A stretch of 64,000 nt of DNA from the NCBI RefSeq assembly GCF_050624435.1, contig NC_134538.1, positions 123,114,937-123,178,936 of the forward strand, read 5' to 3'. Both the position numbers and the translations under genes were made by a program. The notes under the pieces are model-generated. The model saw only the letters and a program-made list of their open reading frames with translations. It did not search any database and was not told the DNA's origin. Shown here in pieces: positions 45,565-54,910 of this stretch (position 1 is its first letter; each line of letters starts with the position of its first letter). This DNA is from Tenrec ecaudatus (taxonomy: Eukaryota > Chordata > Mammalia > Afrosoricida > Tenrecidae).

Positions 45565-46497
45565 AGTGAAGTCCCACCTTGTGCTAAAGGATCTGTAAGG
45601 AGGATGGATAATGCTCCCACATAGTTACGCTTCAGTTAAGTAGGCCATTTTGACTTCGCTTGATTCATGTGGTTGCAGAAACTGATGAACTAAGAAGCAG
45701 AAGATGGTGCAAAGTTGAATGAATCCAAGATCCAATGCTGTCTGTCTTCCGATAGTGCCTAGGATTGGCAGGCAATATGGCCAGAGGACAACAAACCAGA
45801 TCCAGATCCAGCCAACGTGACAAGCTTTCCCACTGAATCTGCTTAAAATGAGTAGGCCACACCCCTGAGGCAGTTTTCTTCCACTTGCAGAAAGTCTGTG
45901 ACCTAATCAACTGCTGCCTCTCACAGAACTGATTACATTGTTAGATTCCAGCATGGAATTATTAGATCATGTGTTAGGCAGGGTTGACTAGAGAAACAAA
46001 TCCGAAATAAGTCCAGAGGCAATCATATATGCACAAGAAAGAGCTTTATATCAAGAAGTAATTGTGCATCAATGAAACATCTCTGCCCAGTCCAACTCAA
46101 GTCCCTAAGTCTGACACTAGTCCATAAGTCCTTCTCCAGACTCACACAGCCACATGCAATGATGCAGAAAACAGGAAGTTCAGAGGCCGGTGGGTGCAGA
46201 GTCGTGCGGATCCAATGCTGGTGGCCACATCACAGGGCTCATGCAGGTCTCAGCGCATCAACAGGAAGGTGAAGGCAGAGAGGTGGGGGTTCCCAGGATC
46301 CTCCTTATGAGAAGGCCATGCCCAGAGGAGGCACCATCAGGCTGCGACCTGATTGACAGGCTAGACTCTATCCCTACACTTTTATTTATCAAGTTGACAT
46401 GAAATGATCTAACTACCACAGATCACATCATAGGGATTACTGCCAAACTACTGAGAACCCTGGCCCAACCAGGTTGACACAAAACCTAACTATCACA
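45565..46497 (+). mobile_element. Outer LTR-like element interrupted by another
   Basis: 46426-46497 (GGATTACTGCCAAACTACTG ... CCTAACTATCACA) is the 3' end of an element of the same broad family as 44889-45564. Its left portion (within 45565-45969) is separated from it by the copy at 45970-46420. The left limit is uncertain. Confidence 0.5.
45970..46420 (+). mobile_element. Solo LTR-like element with 5-bp target duplication
   Basis: 451 bp, starts TGTGTTAGGCAGGGTTGACT, ends ATCTAACTACCACA, flanked on both sides by GATCA (45965-45969 and 46421-46425). TG...CA ends with a 5-bp duplication fit an ERVL/MaLR-like LTR. Sister copies: 48006-48583 (inverted), 51400-51935, 58957-59464, 62083-62617. 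Confidence 0.7.
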
Positions 46498-46502
46498 GGA
46501 CC

Positions 46503-47540
46503 CGTAGTGTCAGTAACTTCTACCAGGCAAAATTATTTATTACTTAGTGTGTGGTCTTAATTGATATTCCCAGGTCCAAAAAGTGAGCTACTCCTGGATC
46601 TTGCTGGAAATGGGATCCTTACACAGTGAACCACCCACTGGATCCAAAAAAAAGTTATAGCATCAGAGAAGCAGCAGCAAAACAAGGAGGCATAACGTGG
46701 AAGGAAGACAGGCATGGATTCCCCAACCCAGGCAGCAAATAAAGCTGAGGGCTTTTCTTCAGGGGCCAGCTTACAAGGTGGGCTGCCTCTGGCCCTTGAT
46801 TCAGGGAGCTGGCTGTGCTGACCCACGCAGCTGGAGCTGGGTGCCTTCGGGGTGAGGCTTTCAGCAGAGTGGGAAATGCTCCTCGGGCATGTCGTTGCAG
46901 ACCTGAAAGAACTTTGTATATGTCTTGATGAATAACTCGACCCTGGGCATTTCTCACTGGCACTACAACCTGTTAACTTCCTTAATAAGCCCTTTAATCA
47001 CGAATTCCATCTGTGAATTCTGTGTAACCATTGCAATGGAGATCCGAGCCAAGAGAGGTGAAATCAAGAATATTAATTAAGGCAGCACAATTATTGAGGA
47101 GGATGAGATTCATTGTAATGGCTCCAGACTCAAAGAAGCATGGGGGTGGGGGTTGTTTGTTTGTTTTAAGAGACGGAACTAAGAAGGCATGAGAAGTAAA
47201 ACATTTGATTCCTAGAATGGCTATTTTGGTGACCATTACTTGTAATGGATGTGAGGAATGATATGCTGCATCTGAGAGAAGAAAGCTGCTTCTGGGGGGA
47301 AAGGGCTGGCTGATTGAAATTCATAGGAGACCAATGCCAACTGGACCCATCTCGTCAGAGTTCTGGGTCTTGGAACAGTCTAGCCAGGCCGTATTTCATA
47401 ATTAGATATGGTCCAGAGGTGGAGAAGAGATTACTGTATTTGAGTATTATTTAAAAGGTTATGGATTATATGTTTATTTGGCTTTGCTACTGATATTCAA
47501 TATTTCTAATACCTGGTATTGTATTATAGGAAATCTACCA
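46503..47540. mobile_element. Unclassified dispersed repeat
   Basis: 46970-47070 (CTGTTAACTTCCTTAATAAG ... GTGTAACCATTGCAATGGA) is related to 62770-62870 (CTGTTAACTTCCCCAATAGA ... GTGTGGTGATTGCAATGGA), so at least this part belongs to a dispersed family. The rest is unassigned. Confidence 0.45.
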
Positions 47541-47547
47541 TGATTAA

Positions 47548-47755
47548 ACCACCAAACTAAATTCACTAGCAACAAATTGATTCCAACTCATAGCAACCCT
47601 TAAGGACATGGTAGAACTTCCACTGTGAATTTCCAAAATGGTAACTCTTCACGGCAGTAGAAAGCCACGTCTTTCGCCTGCAGAGGGGCTGCTGGTTCTG
47701 AACTGCTGACCTTGTGGTTAGTAGTCCAATGTATAACCATTATGCCACCGGGATA
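47548..47755 (-). mobile_element. AfroSINE
   Basis: Antisense: GATTCCAACTCATAGCAACC, GGTAGAACTTCCACTGTGAA, GGTTCTGAACTGCTGACCTTG, ACCATTATGCCACCGGG. Confidence 0.88.
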
Positions 47756-48005
47756 TTAATTGTGATTACAAGAGCTTGTACGTCCACCTTCAGCCTATAT
47801 TTGATTAGATATGCTAAAAGGGGAGTTAAGAATTGCCTAAAAAGGAAAGGCTTTTTTGAATGAAGCCAAGGTAGAGTAAAAGGCTTAGAAAGAAAGTCTG
47901 AGCCCCACCCAGAACCCAGAACTGCTGAGAAAACAGAAGTTTTATATTTGAGAGGAAGACCTGCAGAGAAAAGGACTGCTCTTTGAAAAATTTCAGCAAG
48001 CAGCT

Positions 48006-48583
48006 TGTGGTAGTTACATGATCTGGCATCAATTTGAGGATTAAGAGTGTAGGGGTGGAGCCTATCCTGTCAATCCAGAGATAGCCAATGAGACCTCTGT
48101 GTAGGCATAGCTTTCTCCTAAGAATTCTGGGAAATCTGTTTTTTCCTCCTTGGAGGCGGGAGAGACTTTCTGCTCACTCCCTTGAAGACGCTCTACTGAC
48201 AAGACACATGACAGTATTCTGATAGACTCCATTCCCTGGGAGCTGGAGAAGCCACGCAGACCTACCCTGATGCAGCCCTGGGTGCTGGGGAAACCACATG
48301 GAGAACCCTGCCAGTGCTGAGATGTTTACAACGCCACTGGATCCACAAGATTTCCCACCCACTGGACTGTGATGTTCCTGTCATTGCATGTGTTTCGTGA
48401 GTCTCAACACAACTTTATAGATTGGTATTGGCCATATGGGCTAATACCGGATTTAGGGCTTGATCTGAAATGGGATGGGATGTTTTCTCAATATTCAATT
48501 ACATACTCTTGTATATAAACCTCTTTCTTATATACAAGTACATGTTTATGAATTTGTTTCTCTGGTCCACCCAGACTAACACA
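48006..48583 (-). mobile_element. LTR-like element, inverted copy
   Basis: Starts TGTGGTAGTTACATGATCTG and ends CCACCCAGACTAACACA, the complement of the 45970-46420 type. Flanks CAGCT (48001-48005) and CAGTT (48584-48588) fit a 5-bp duplication with one change. TATATAAA at 48515-48522. Confidence 0.68.
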
Positions 48584-48807
48584 CAGTTTGCCATTGGATG
48601 CACTGAAGCAAGAAAGTGTGTGCCCAGCAGCAGAAACACCCTTCTTGGAGTGAAATGTAAGGGAGCTGGTGAGTTCAGTGTACTCATTACAGCAACCACC
48701 TGGATCTGCTCACGGAGGGGAAGGAAGAGGGAAACTGAGCAGACTAGCATCTTGGAAAAGTTGGACATTTGTGACTTCTTCAATCTTCAACAACTTGGCA
48801 CTAGTTT

Positions 48808-48826
48808 GGTATTAATTCTTTTTTTA
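48808..48826. repeat. Target-site duplication, left copy, of a transducing L1
   Basis: GGTATTAATTCTTTTTTTA, identical to 49814-49832; part of the T run may be the poly(A) complement. Confidence 0.88.
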
Positions 48827-49690
48827 TATCAAAAATAATTTATACACTGTAGCAAGGCAATTCCCAGAAATCTAGATGAATTCAGCCCATAAATATTCAG
48901 ATATAACTTATTGCTTTATATTATTACTTTTATGAAAAGACAAGGAAACCTTTTTAAAATGACATAGAAATAGAGTGTATAAAGCTTATAATTTTATGTA
49001 GACAGCATTAACAGTGCAAAATGAATTTTCTTTTTTTTTAAAACATTTTATTAGGGGCTCATACAACTCTTATCACAATCCATGCATATACATACATCAA
49101 TTGTATAAAGCACATCCATACATTCCCTGCCCCAATCATTCTCAAATCATTTGCTCTCCACGTAAGCCCTTTGCATAAGGTCCTCTTTTTCTTTTTTCAC
49201 TTCCCTCCCCGCTTCCCGCTCCCTCATGTGCCCTTGGTAATTTATACATTGTTATTTTGTCATATCTTGCCCTATCCAGAGTCTCCCTTCCCCCCTTTCT
49301 CTGCCATCCATCTCCCAGGGAGGAGGTCACATGTGGATCCTTGTAATCAGTTCCCCCTTTCCAACCCACTCACCCTCCACTCTCCCAGCATCGTCCCTCA
49401 CACCCTTGGTCCTGAAGGTATCATCCACCCTGGATTCCCTGTGCCTCCAGCCCCCATATGCACCAGTGTACAACCTCTGCCCTATCCAGCCCTGCAAGGT
49501 AGAATTTGGATCATGGTAGTTGGGGGGAGGAAGCATCCAAGATCTGGGGGAAAGCTGTGTTCTTCATCAGTACTACCTTGCACCCTGACTGACCCATCTC
49601 CTCTCCTAAACCCCTCTATGAGGGGATCTCCATTGGCCGACACTTGGGCCTTGGATCTCCACTCTGCACTACCCCCTTCATTCAATATGG

Positions 49691-49727
<37 letters not shown>

Positions 49728-49813
49728 ATACACACACACAAATATATATGCATATACATATATATATATATCTTTTTTGCATGATGCCTTATACCTGGTC
49801 CCTTTGGCACCTC
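48827..49813 (-). mobile_element. L1 3' end with a likely 3' transduction
   Basis: Minus-strand insertion. The L1 part is 49031-49813 (complement of the AATAAAATG end at about 49044-49055, microsatellite at 49688-49775). Between the L1 end and the left duplication lie about 204 bp (48827-49030) of non-L1 sequence with a TATAAA-like signal before the T7 run. This is the order expected when an L1 transcript reads through its own poly(A) signal. Confidence 0.78.
49688..49775 (-). repeat. (TG/TA)n microsatellite inside the L1 3' UTR
   Basis: TATATATATGTGTGTG... followed by CACACACAAATATATATG, at the same point of the L1 as the tracts at 37.9 and 50.5 kb. Confidence 0.9.
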
Positions 49814-49831
49814 GGTATTAATTCTTTTTTT

Positions 49832-51309
49832 ACATTTTATTAGGGACTCATACAACTCTTATCACAATCCATACATATACATACATCAATTGTATAAAGC
49901 ACATCCATACATTCCATGCCCCAATCATTCTCAAAGCATTTGCTCTCCACTTAAGCCCCTTGCATCAGGTCCTCTTTTTTTTTCCCCTCCCTCCCCTTTC
50001 CCCCCTCCCTCATGTGCCCTTGGTAATTTATACATCGTTATTTTGTCATATCTTGCCCTATCCGGAGTCTCCCTCCCCCCACTTCTCTGTTGTCCCTCTC
50101 CCAGGGAAGAGGTCACTTGTGGATCCTTGTAATCAGTTCCCTCTTTCCAACCCACTCACCCTCCACTCTCCCAGCATCGTCCCTCACACCCTTGGTCCTG
50201 AAGGTATCATCCACCCTGGATTCCCTGTGCCTCCAGCCCCCATATGCACCAGTGTACAACCTCTGCCCTATCCAGTCCTGCAAGGTAGAATTCGGATCAT
50301 GGTAGTTGGGGGGAGGAAGCATCCAGGATCTGGGGGAAATCTGTGTTCTTCATCGGTACTACCTCGCACCCTGACTGACCCATCTCCTCTCCTAAACCCC
50401 TCTATGAGGGGATCTCCATTGGCCGACACTTGGGCCTTGGGTCTCCACTCTGCACTTCCCCCTTCATTGAATATGGTAATATATATACATATATACATAT
50501 ACATATACACACATATACACATACATACACACACTTATATCTTTTTTTTTTTTGCATGATGCCTTATACCTGGTCACTTGGCACCTCGTGATCACACTGG
50601 CCGGTGTGCTTCTTCCATGTGGGCTTTATTGCTTCTGAGCTAGATGGCCGCTTGTTCACCTTCAAGCCTTTAAGACCCCAGACACTATCTCTTTTGATAG
50701 CCGGGCACCATCAGCTTTCTTCACCACATTTGCTTATGCACCCATTTGTCTTCAGCGATCCTATCATGGAGGTGTGCAGTCAATGATATGATATTTTGTT
50801 CTTTGATACCTGGTAACTGATCCCTTCGGGGCCACTTGATCACACAGGCTGGTGTGTTCTTCCATGTGGACTTTGTTGCTTCTGAGCTAGATGGCCGCTT
50901 GTTTATCTTCAAGCCTTTAAGACCCCAGTCACTATCTCTTTTGATAGCCGGGCACCATCAGCTTTCTTCACCACATTTACTTGTTCACCCACTTTGGCTC
51001 CAGCCGTTGTGTCGGGAGAGTGAGCATCATAGAGTTCCAATTTAATAAAAGAAGGTATTCATGCATTGAGGGAGTGTTTGAGTAGAGGCCCAAGGTCCTT
51101 CCACCCCCTTAATACTTAACCTATAAATATAGACACATAGATCTATTTCCCCAACCTCCTATATATATTTTCATGTACATGTCTTTGTCTAGACCTCCAT
51201 AAATGCCCTTTGTCTCCTAGCTCTTTCCTCTATCTCCCTTGACTTTCCTCCTGCCCTACTACCATGCTTCGTCACCACCTGGGCTAGAGTATACCTCTTC
51301 TCTAAGCAA
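49832..51309 (-). mobile_element. L1 3' UTR copy with two tandem units
   Basis: About 1.48 kb antisense, from ACATTTTATTAGGGACTCAT to CTCTTCTCTAAGCAA, collinear with the complement of 37130-38612. It contains two tandem units (about 50590-50760 and 50820-51010). The L1 at 48827-49813 inserted into its tail. No target duplication found at the right end. Confidence 0.88.
50478..50550 (-). repeat. (TATG/CA)n microsatellite and T run inside the L1 3' UTR
   Basis: ATATATACATATATACATAT ... ACACACTTATATC followed by a T12 run; counterpart of the 37.9- and 49.7-kb tracts. Confidence 0.88.
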
Positions 51310-51399
51310 TACCACCTCATACCGATCCCCAGAGGTGATCCATTGTGTTCAACTGACTGCCCTTGCATGCAGTACTGCTTTCCAAGTCTGTGAGCACCC

Positions 51400-51935
51400 T
51401 GTGTTAGGCTGGGTTGCCTAAATTGCATTAGGCTGGGCTTTCCAGAGAAACAAAACCAGTGACACTGAACTATATGTAAGAAAGAACTTGACATCAATAA
51501 ATAATTTTGTATCAGGAAAGTATCCCAGCCTGGCCAAACTCAAGCCCAGGAATCTGAAGCTAACTGGAGCCCTGTTCAGACTCATGTAACTGCAGGCTGA
51601 TGATGGGAAAGGGGAAGCGAGAAGCAGGGAAATCACAGGCTGGTGGGGGAAGAATTATGTGGATCCAAGGTTGGTGGTAACATATCAGGGCACTGACAGC
51701 TCCCAAGTCGGCTCCCAGGGCTAGCAACCCACATTGCGCCACCCTGCAGGCAGACACAGAATCCCAGCAAGCAGGAGTGGGGTGGGGTAAAGGGACAGAG
51801 AGAGAAGTTCTTCACTGTCTTTTATTAAAAGGCCAAACTCCGAAGGAGGCTAACATCCAACTGACAAGTTAGACTCCACCCCACCCATCCCTCCACACAG
51901 GTACCATCAAGTTGGCATAAAATCTGAAGCCACAG
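51400..51935 (+). mobile_element. LTR-like element, diverged
   Basis: TGTGTTAGGCTGGGTTGCCT at the start, GGCTTTCCAGAGAAACAAA, AACTCAAGCCCAGGAATCTG and CCATCAAGTTGGCATAAAAT near the end follow the family at 45970. Confidence 0.65.
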
Positions 51936-52059
51936 ATTGGGGTGGGGGCTAGTCACTAAAATATATAGAATTCTGTAACATTTCAACAAGAAGAAAATAA
52001 CCAATTCCATTAGAATGTGGGTGAAGGAGAGGGGCAGTTGGAAAGAGGAAGACTTCCAC

Positions 52060-52195
52060 AAGGTGGATGGGCACGTGGCTGCAATCACAGACTCAACACA
52101 GGAACAGCTGTGAGCATGGTCTGGGCCGGCAGCGTGTCATGCCATGTGCATGGGGTCACACTGGGTGAGAACGAACTCGATGGCACCTGGCAACA
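52060..52195 (+). mobile_element. BovB 3' terminus fragment
   Basis: GGCTGCAATCACAGACTCAA ... GGGGTCACACTGGGTGAGAAC ... CGATGGCACCTGGCAACAAT is the BovB 3' end (CGACGGCACCTAACAACAAC type). Confidence 0.72.
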
Positions 52196-52984
52196 ATCAC
52201 CACAAAGGACCTGAACAGAGAGAACACACCTGAGCATGACTAACACACACCTGAGGAAATGCCCACACTCCCTAGCCATCAAAACAAGGATGCCACCTCA
52301 CACCCACAAGCGTAGCAGCATGTGAAAACAGAGAACCGACCATGTGGGAGAGAGGCCGTGTGCAGACAGGACCGCTCATGCATGGCTGGTGGGGCTGCGA
52401 CACGTGCAACCATTGTGGAAAGCAAACTGGCATTATCCAAAACAACTGGAAATAGAAATAACATAGGACTCAGCAATACCTCTGTTGGGCCTAGATCGCA
52501 AAGAAACGAGAGAAAGAACACAGACGTATGCGCCACCATGCTCACAGCAGCACAGTGCACAATGTCCAGAAGCTGACACAACCCAGATTCCTCTCAGCTG
52601 ATGAGCAGATAGTGAAACTCTACACAGTGGAAGACTATGGTGCTGAAACCCCGAGACATTTTATGACATGGAGGGAACTGGAAACCATTATGCTGAATGA
52701 TGTTAGTCGATCATAGAAGGGCAACTACTGTATGAGTTCACTACTCTAAGGATAGAAACCAAGGCAAAGACAGACTCCAGCTCCTAAGACATCTAGACTC
52801 CCAATGCATGTGAAATTCTCTGCTCAATAACACTCTATCATTGATTAAAATAATGCTGCTAGCAATTGAATGGCTTTAAACCCTAAGGTGATAATTTAGG
52901 ATGTACTGCTGTAAAATGTCAATCATGTCCCAAACATTGAACCAGGGACTTACAGAAACAATGATTATAAGAATGGATTTGAGC

Positions 52985-53044
52985 TATTAATTGATCGTAG
53001 CGTTACTAGGAGAATATTAATTGATCGTAGCGTTACTAGGAGAA
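52985..53044 (+). repeat. Perfect 30-bp tandem duplication
   Basis: Two identical 30-bp units starting TATTAATTGATCGTAGCGTT and ending ACTAGGAGAA, at 52985-53014 and 53015-53044. No mismatch, so young compared with the old L1 that contains it. Confidence 0.95.
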
Positions 53045-53864
53045 CACTATGCCATTGCCTGTATAGGCTCCTAAAGAGATCCTTGAAGGCATAGCTTCCA
53101 TAGAAAAGGGTGGTGACGGCAGTGGGTGTGCCCGGCTATTGTGAATAAAAGCCCCTGCAGTCTTATTGACTTGTCTCAGCACAAGCAGCCACCTAAGTCA
53201 GCTAAGTACACATGGAAGAAGCACACCAACCTGTATGACCCAAAGGTAACTAATAATACAATCCAAACCTGGAAAAGGGAACCCAGGACCCAAATCCTAA
53301 ATGCCCCGACTGCGGCAAACCAAAGATGATAGTGGCCGCTCAAAATCCATGTACGGTGTCTCTGCATGGGATGAGTCTCTGGTGAATCCCCGTTGCCCAT
53401 TGGCTAGAAACAATAGCTCAAAAATCAGATGGTGGACGTTGTAAAGGGGATATTAGCAACTGTACTCAGGCCAGAATGGGACGTCTCATCATTTGATCTC
53501 CCTACGGACCCAGTGTGAATTCATTCTAAACGTTTCATATTCTATGCCTCCTTTAGATTGCGACCTCTCCCAGTTTTGTATGACCATTGTGGATGGAGTC
53601 TTGCTTGGCGTCTGCCTAGACCTGTACAGTTATCTGTATGAGGACACTGTAATCAAAGGAAATACAAAGATAGGAATGGGATTGGTGATTACCTAGGGAC
53701 ATGGAAGAAGAGGGAGGGGGAAATGGGGGATCGCCATCAATGTGTGAAAGAAGGAGGGGGAAACCATTCCACAATTGATTGTCATGATATTTACACGTCC
53801 CTTTTTGATATGATTGAACTATTGTGTTATATAATTATAACTTAATTTTTTAATTAGCATAAAA

Positions 53865-54214
53865 TGTGACCACCACATTCCCTAGTGCAAACAAACTTAT
53901 GTCTCTTGGATTGATCCCAGGTCAGTTTTTCAGTCTCTCAGCCGCTATGTCCAGGGAGTCTCTTGTTGTTTGGGGCTTGAGGCCAAACAGATGGCTATCG
54001 GTGGGAATTAACTCTACAGCACATAGCAACATGGGTAAAGAAAGAGACCCACAAACAAATGTCTCTCTAGAACCAGGCTGTAGGTTGGAGAAGGCTTAAG
54101 AGGAGAGTAGAAGAAAACAGGGGAACAGTTCACTGATAACTCAGGGTAGAGTCCAAATTACTGGGCGAAGGGGGAAAAACCCAATGAGGGAGAGGCGGTA
54201 GGAGTGAAACTAAC
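53865..54214. other. Unassigned sequence
   Basis: No feature recognised between an L1 and a MIR. Confidence 0.4.
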
Positions 54215-54440
54215 ATTTGTTGCTGTCTTCAGGTGCCAACACTATTTGGGGTGCTTTGTTACATTTTTCTTACTTAGTTCTCACAAGAACCTAGCAAAGC
54301 TAGTAGTATCGTTATCAGACTCTGTGAATGAGGAAACTGAGGTTGAAAGTGATTCAATGAAATGTCTGAGATCACACAAGCAGCGATGGGCAGACAAATT
54401 GTAATCCAAGTCTACTCCAAATCCTGAGTGTGCCTCTCTA
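54215..54440 (+). mobile_element. MIR, nearly complete
   Basis: CTGTGAATGAGGAAACTGAG, then GTCTGAGATCACACAAGCAG and a right arm through CCAAATCCTGAGTGTGCCTC. Confidence 0.8.
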
Positions 54441-54607
54441 TTTTTGCTGCCTCCTGTGGGACAATGTATTGGAATAAGAACGTTACCATTTAGAACTGAG
54501 CAAGGCAGTTGGAGGAAGACCCTGGAGAGGTGATGTGGGAATGAATCTAAAAGGTAGCAAGCAGGATTCTTGCTAACTGCTTAATTGTAGAGACCTAGAT
54601 GAGGTAC

Positions 54608-54760
54608 AAGGATCTTTGGTAGCACAGTGGGTTATGTGAGGGGCTGCTAACCTTCAGGTCAGCAGTTTGAAACCACTAGCCATCCACAGGAGAGATGTTA
54701 AGGCTTTAAGCTTTTGTAAAGATTTGTCGCTTCTAAAATTTATAGGGGCAGTTCTGTACA
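54608..54760 (+). mobile_element. AfroSINE, first of a tandem pair
   Basis: TTTGGTAGCACAGTGGGTTA, GGGGCTGCTAACCTTCAGGTC, GGGGCAGTTCTGTACA; the second copy starts at once. Confidence 0.85.
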
Positions 54761-54910
54761 TTTTGGCTTGCTAACCACGGGGTCAGCAGTTCAAATTCAC
54801 CAGCCACTCAACAGGAGAAAGACAAGGCTTTCTCTTTCTATAAAGACTTAAAATCTCAGCAACCCAGTTATATCCTGTCCTGGAGGATTCCTCTGAATCA
54901 AAATCCCCTC
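54761..54910 (+). mobile_element. AfroSINE, second of a tandem pair (5'-truncated)
   Basis: TTTTGGCTTGCTAACCACGG, GGTCAGCAGTTCAAATTCACC, then TATCCTGTCCTGGAGGATTC. It lacks the first about 25 bp of the head. Confidence 0.82.

Larger units (their letters stand above)
51945..53860 (+). mobile_element. Old L1: ORF2 end and long 3' UTR, with embedded BovB tail
   Basis: 52210-52720 shows decayed ORF2 C-terminal sequence (GGCTGGTGGGGCTGCGACAC for the cysteine-rich region; GGAACTGGAAACCATTATGCT for the LEGIMLSEVS region). 52740-53860 is 3' UTR of an older subfamily (ATTTGATCTCCCTACGGACC; TTGATATGATTGAACTATTG) without a clear AATAAA. 52060-52195 is a BovB 3'-end insertion. Confidence 0.72.

Noticed and set aside
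49171-50559. Plus-strand open frames of about 200 codons, also seen antisense at 37.8-38.3 kb
   Set aside because: They are antisense to the purine-rich L1 3' UTR; the similarity between copies is due to shared L1 ancestry, not to a gene.
52985-53044. CRISPR-like repeat
   Set aside because: Only two adjacent units without spacers, in a mammalian genome; a simple tandem duplication.
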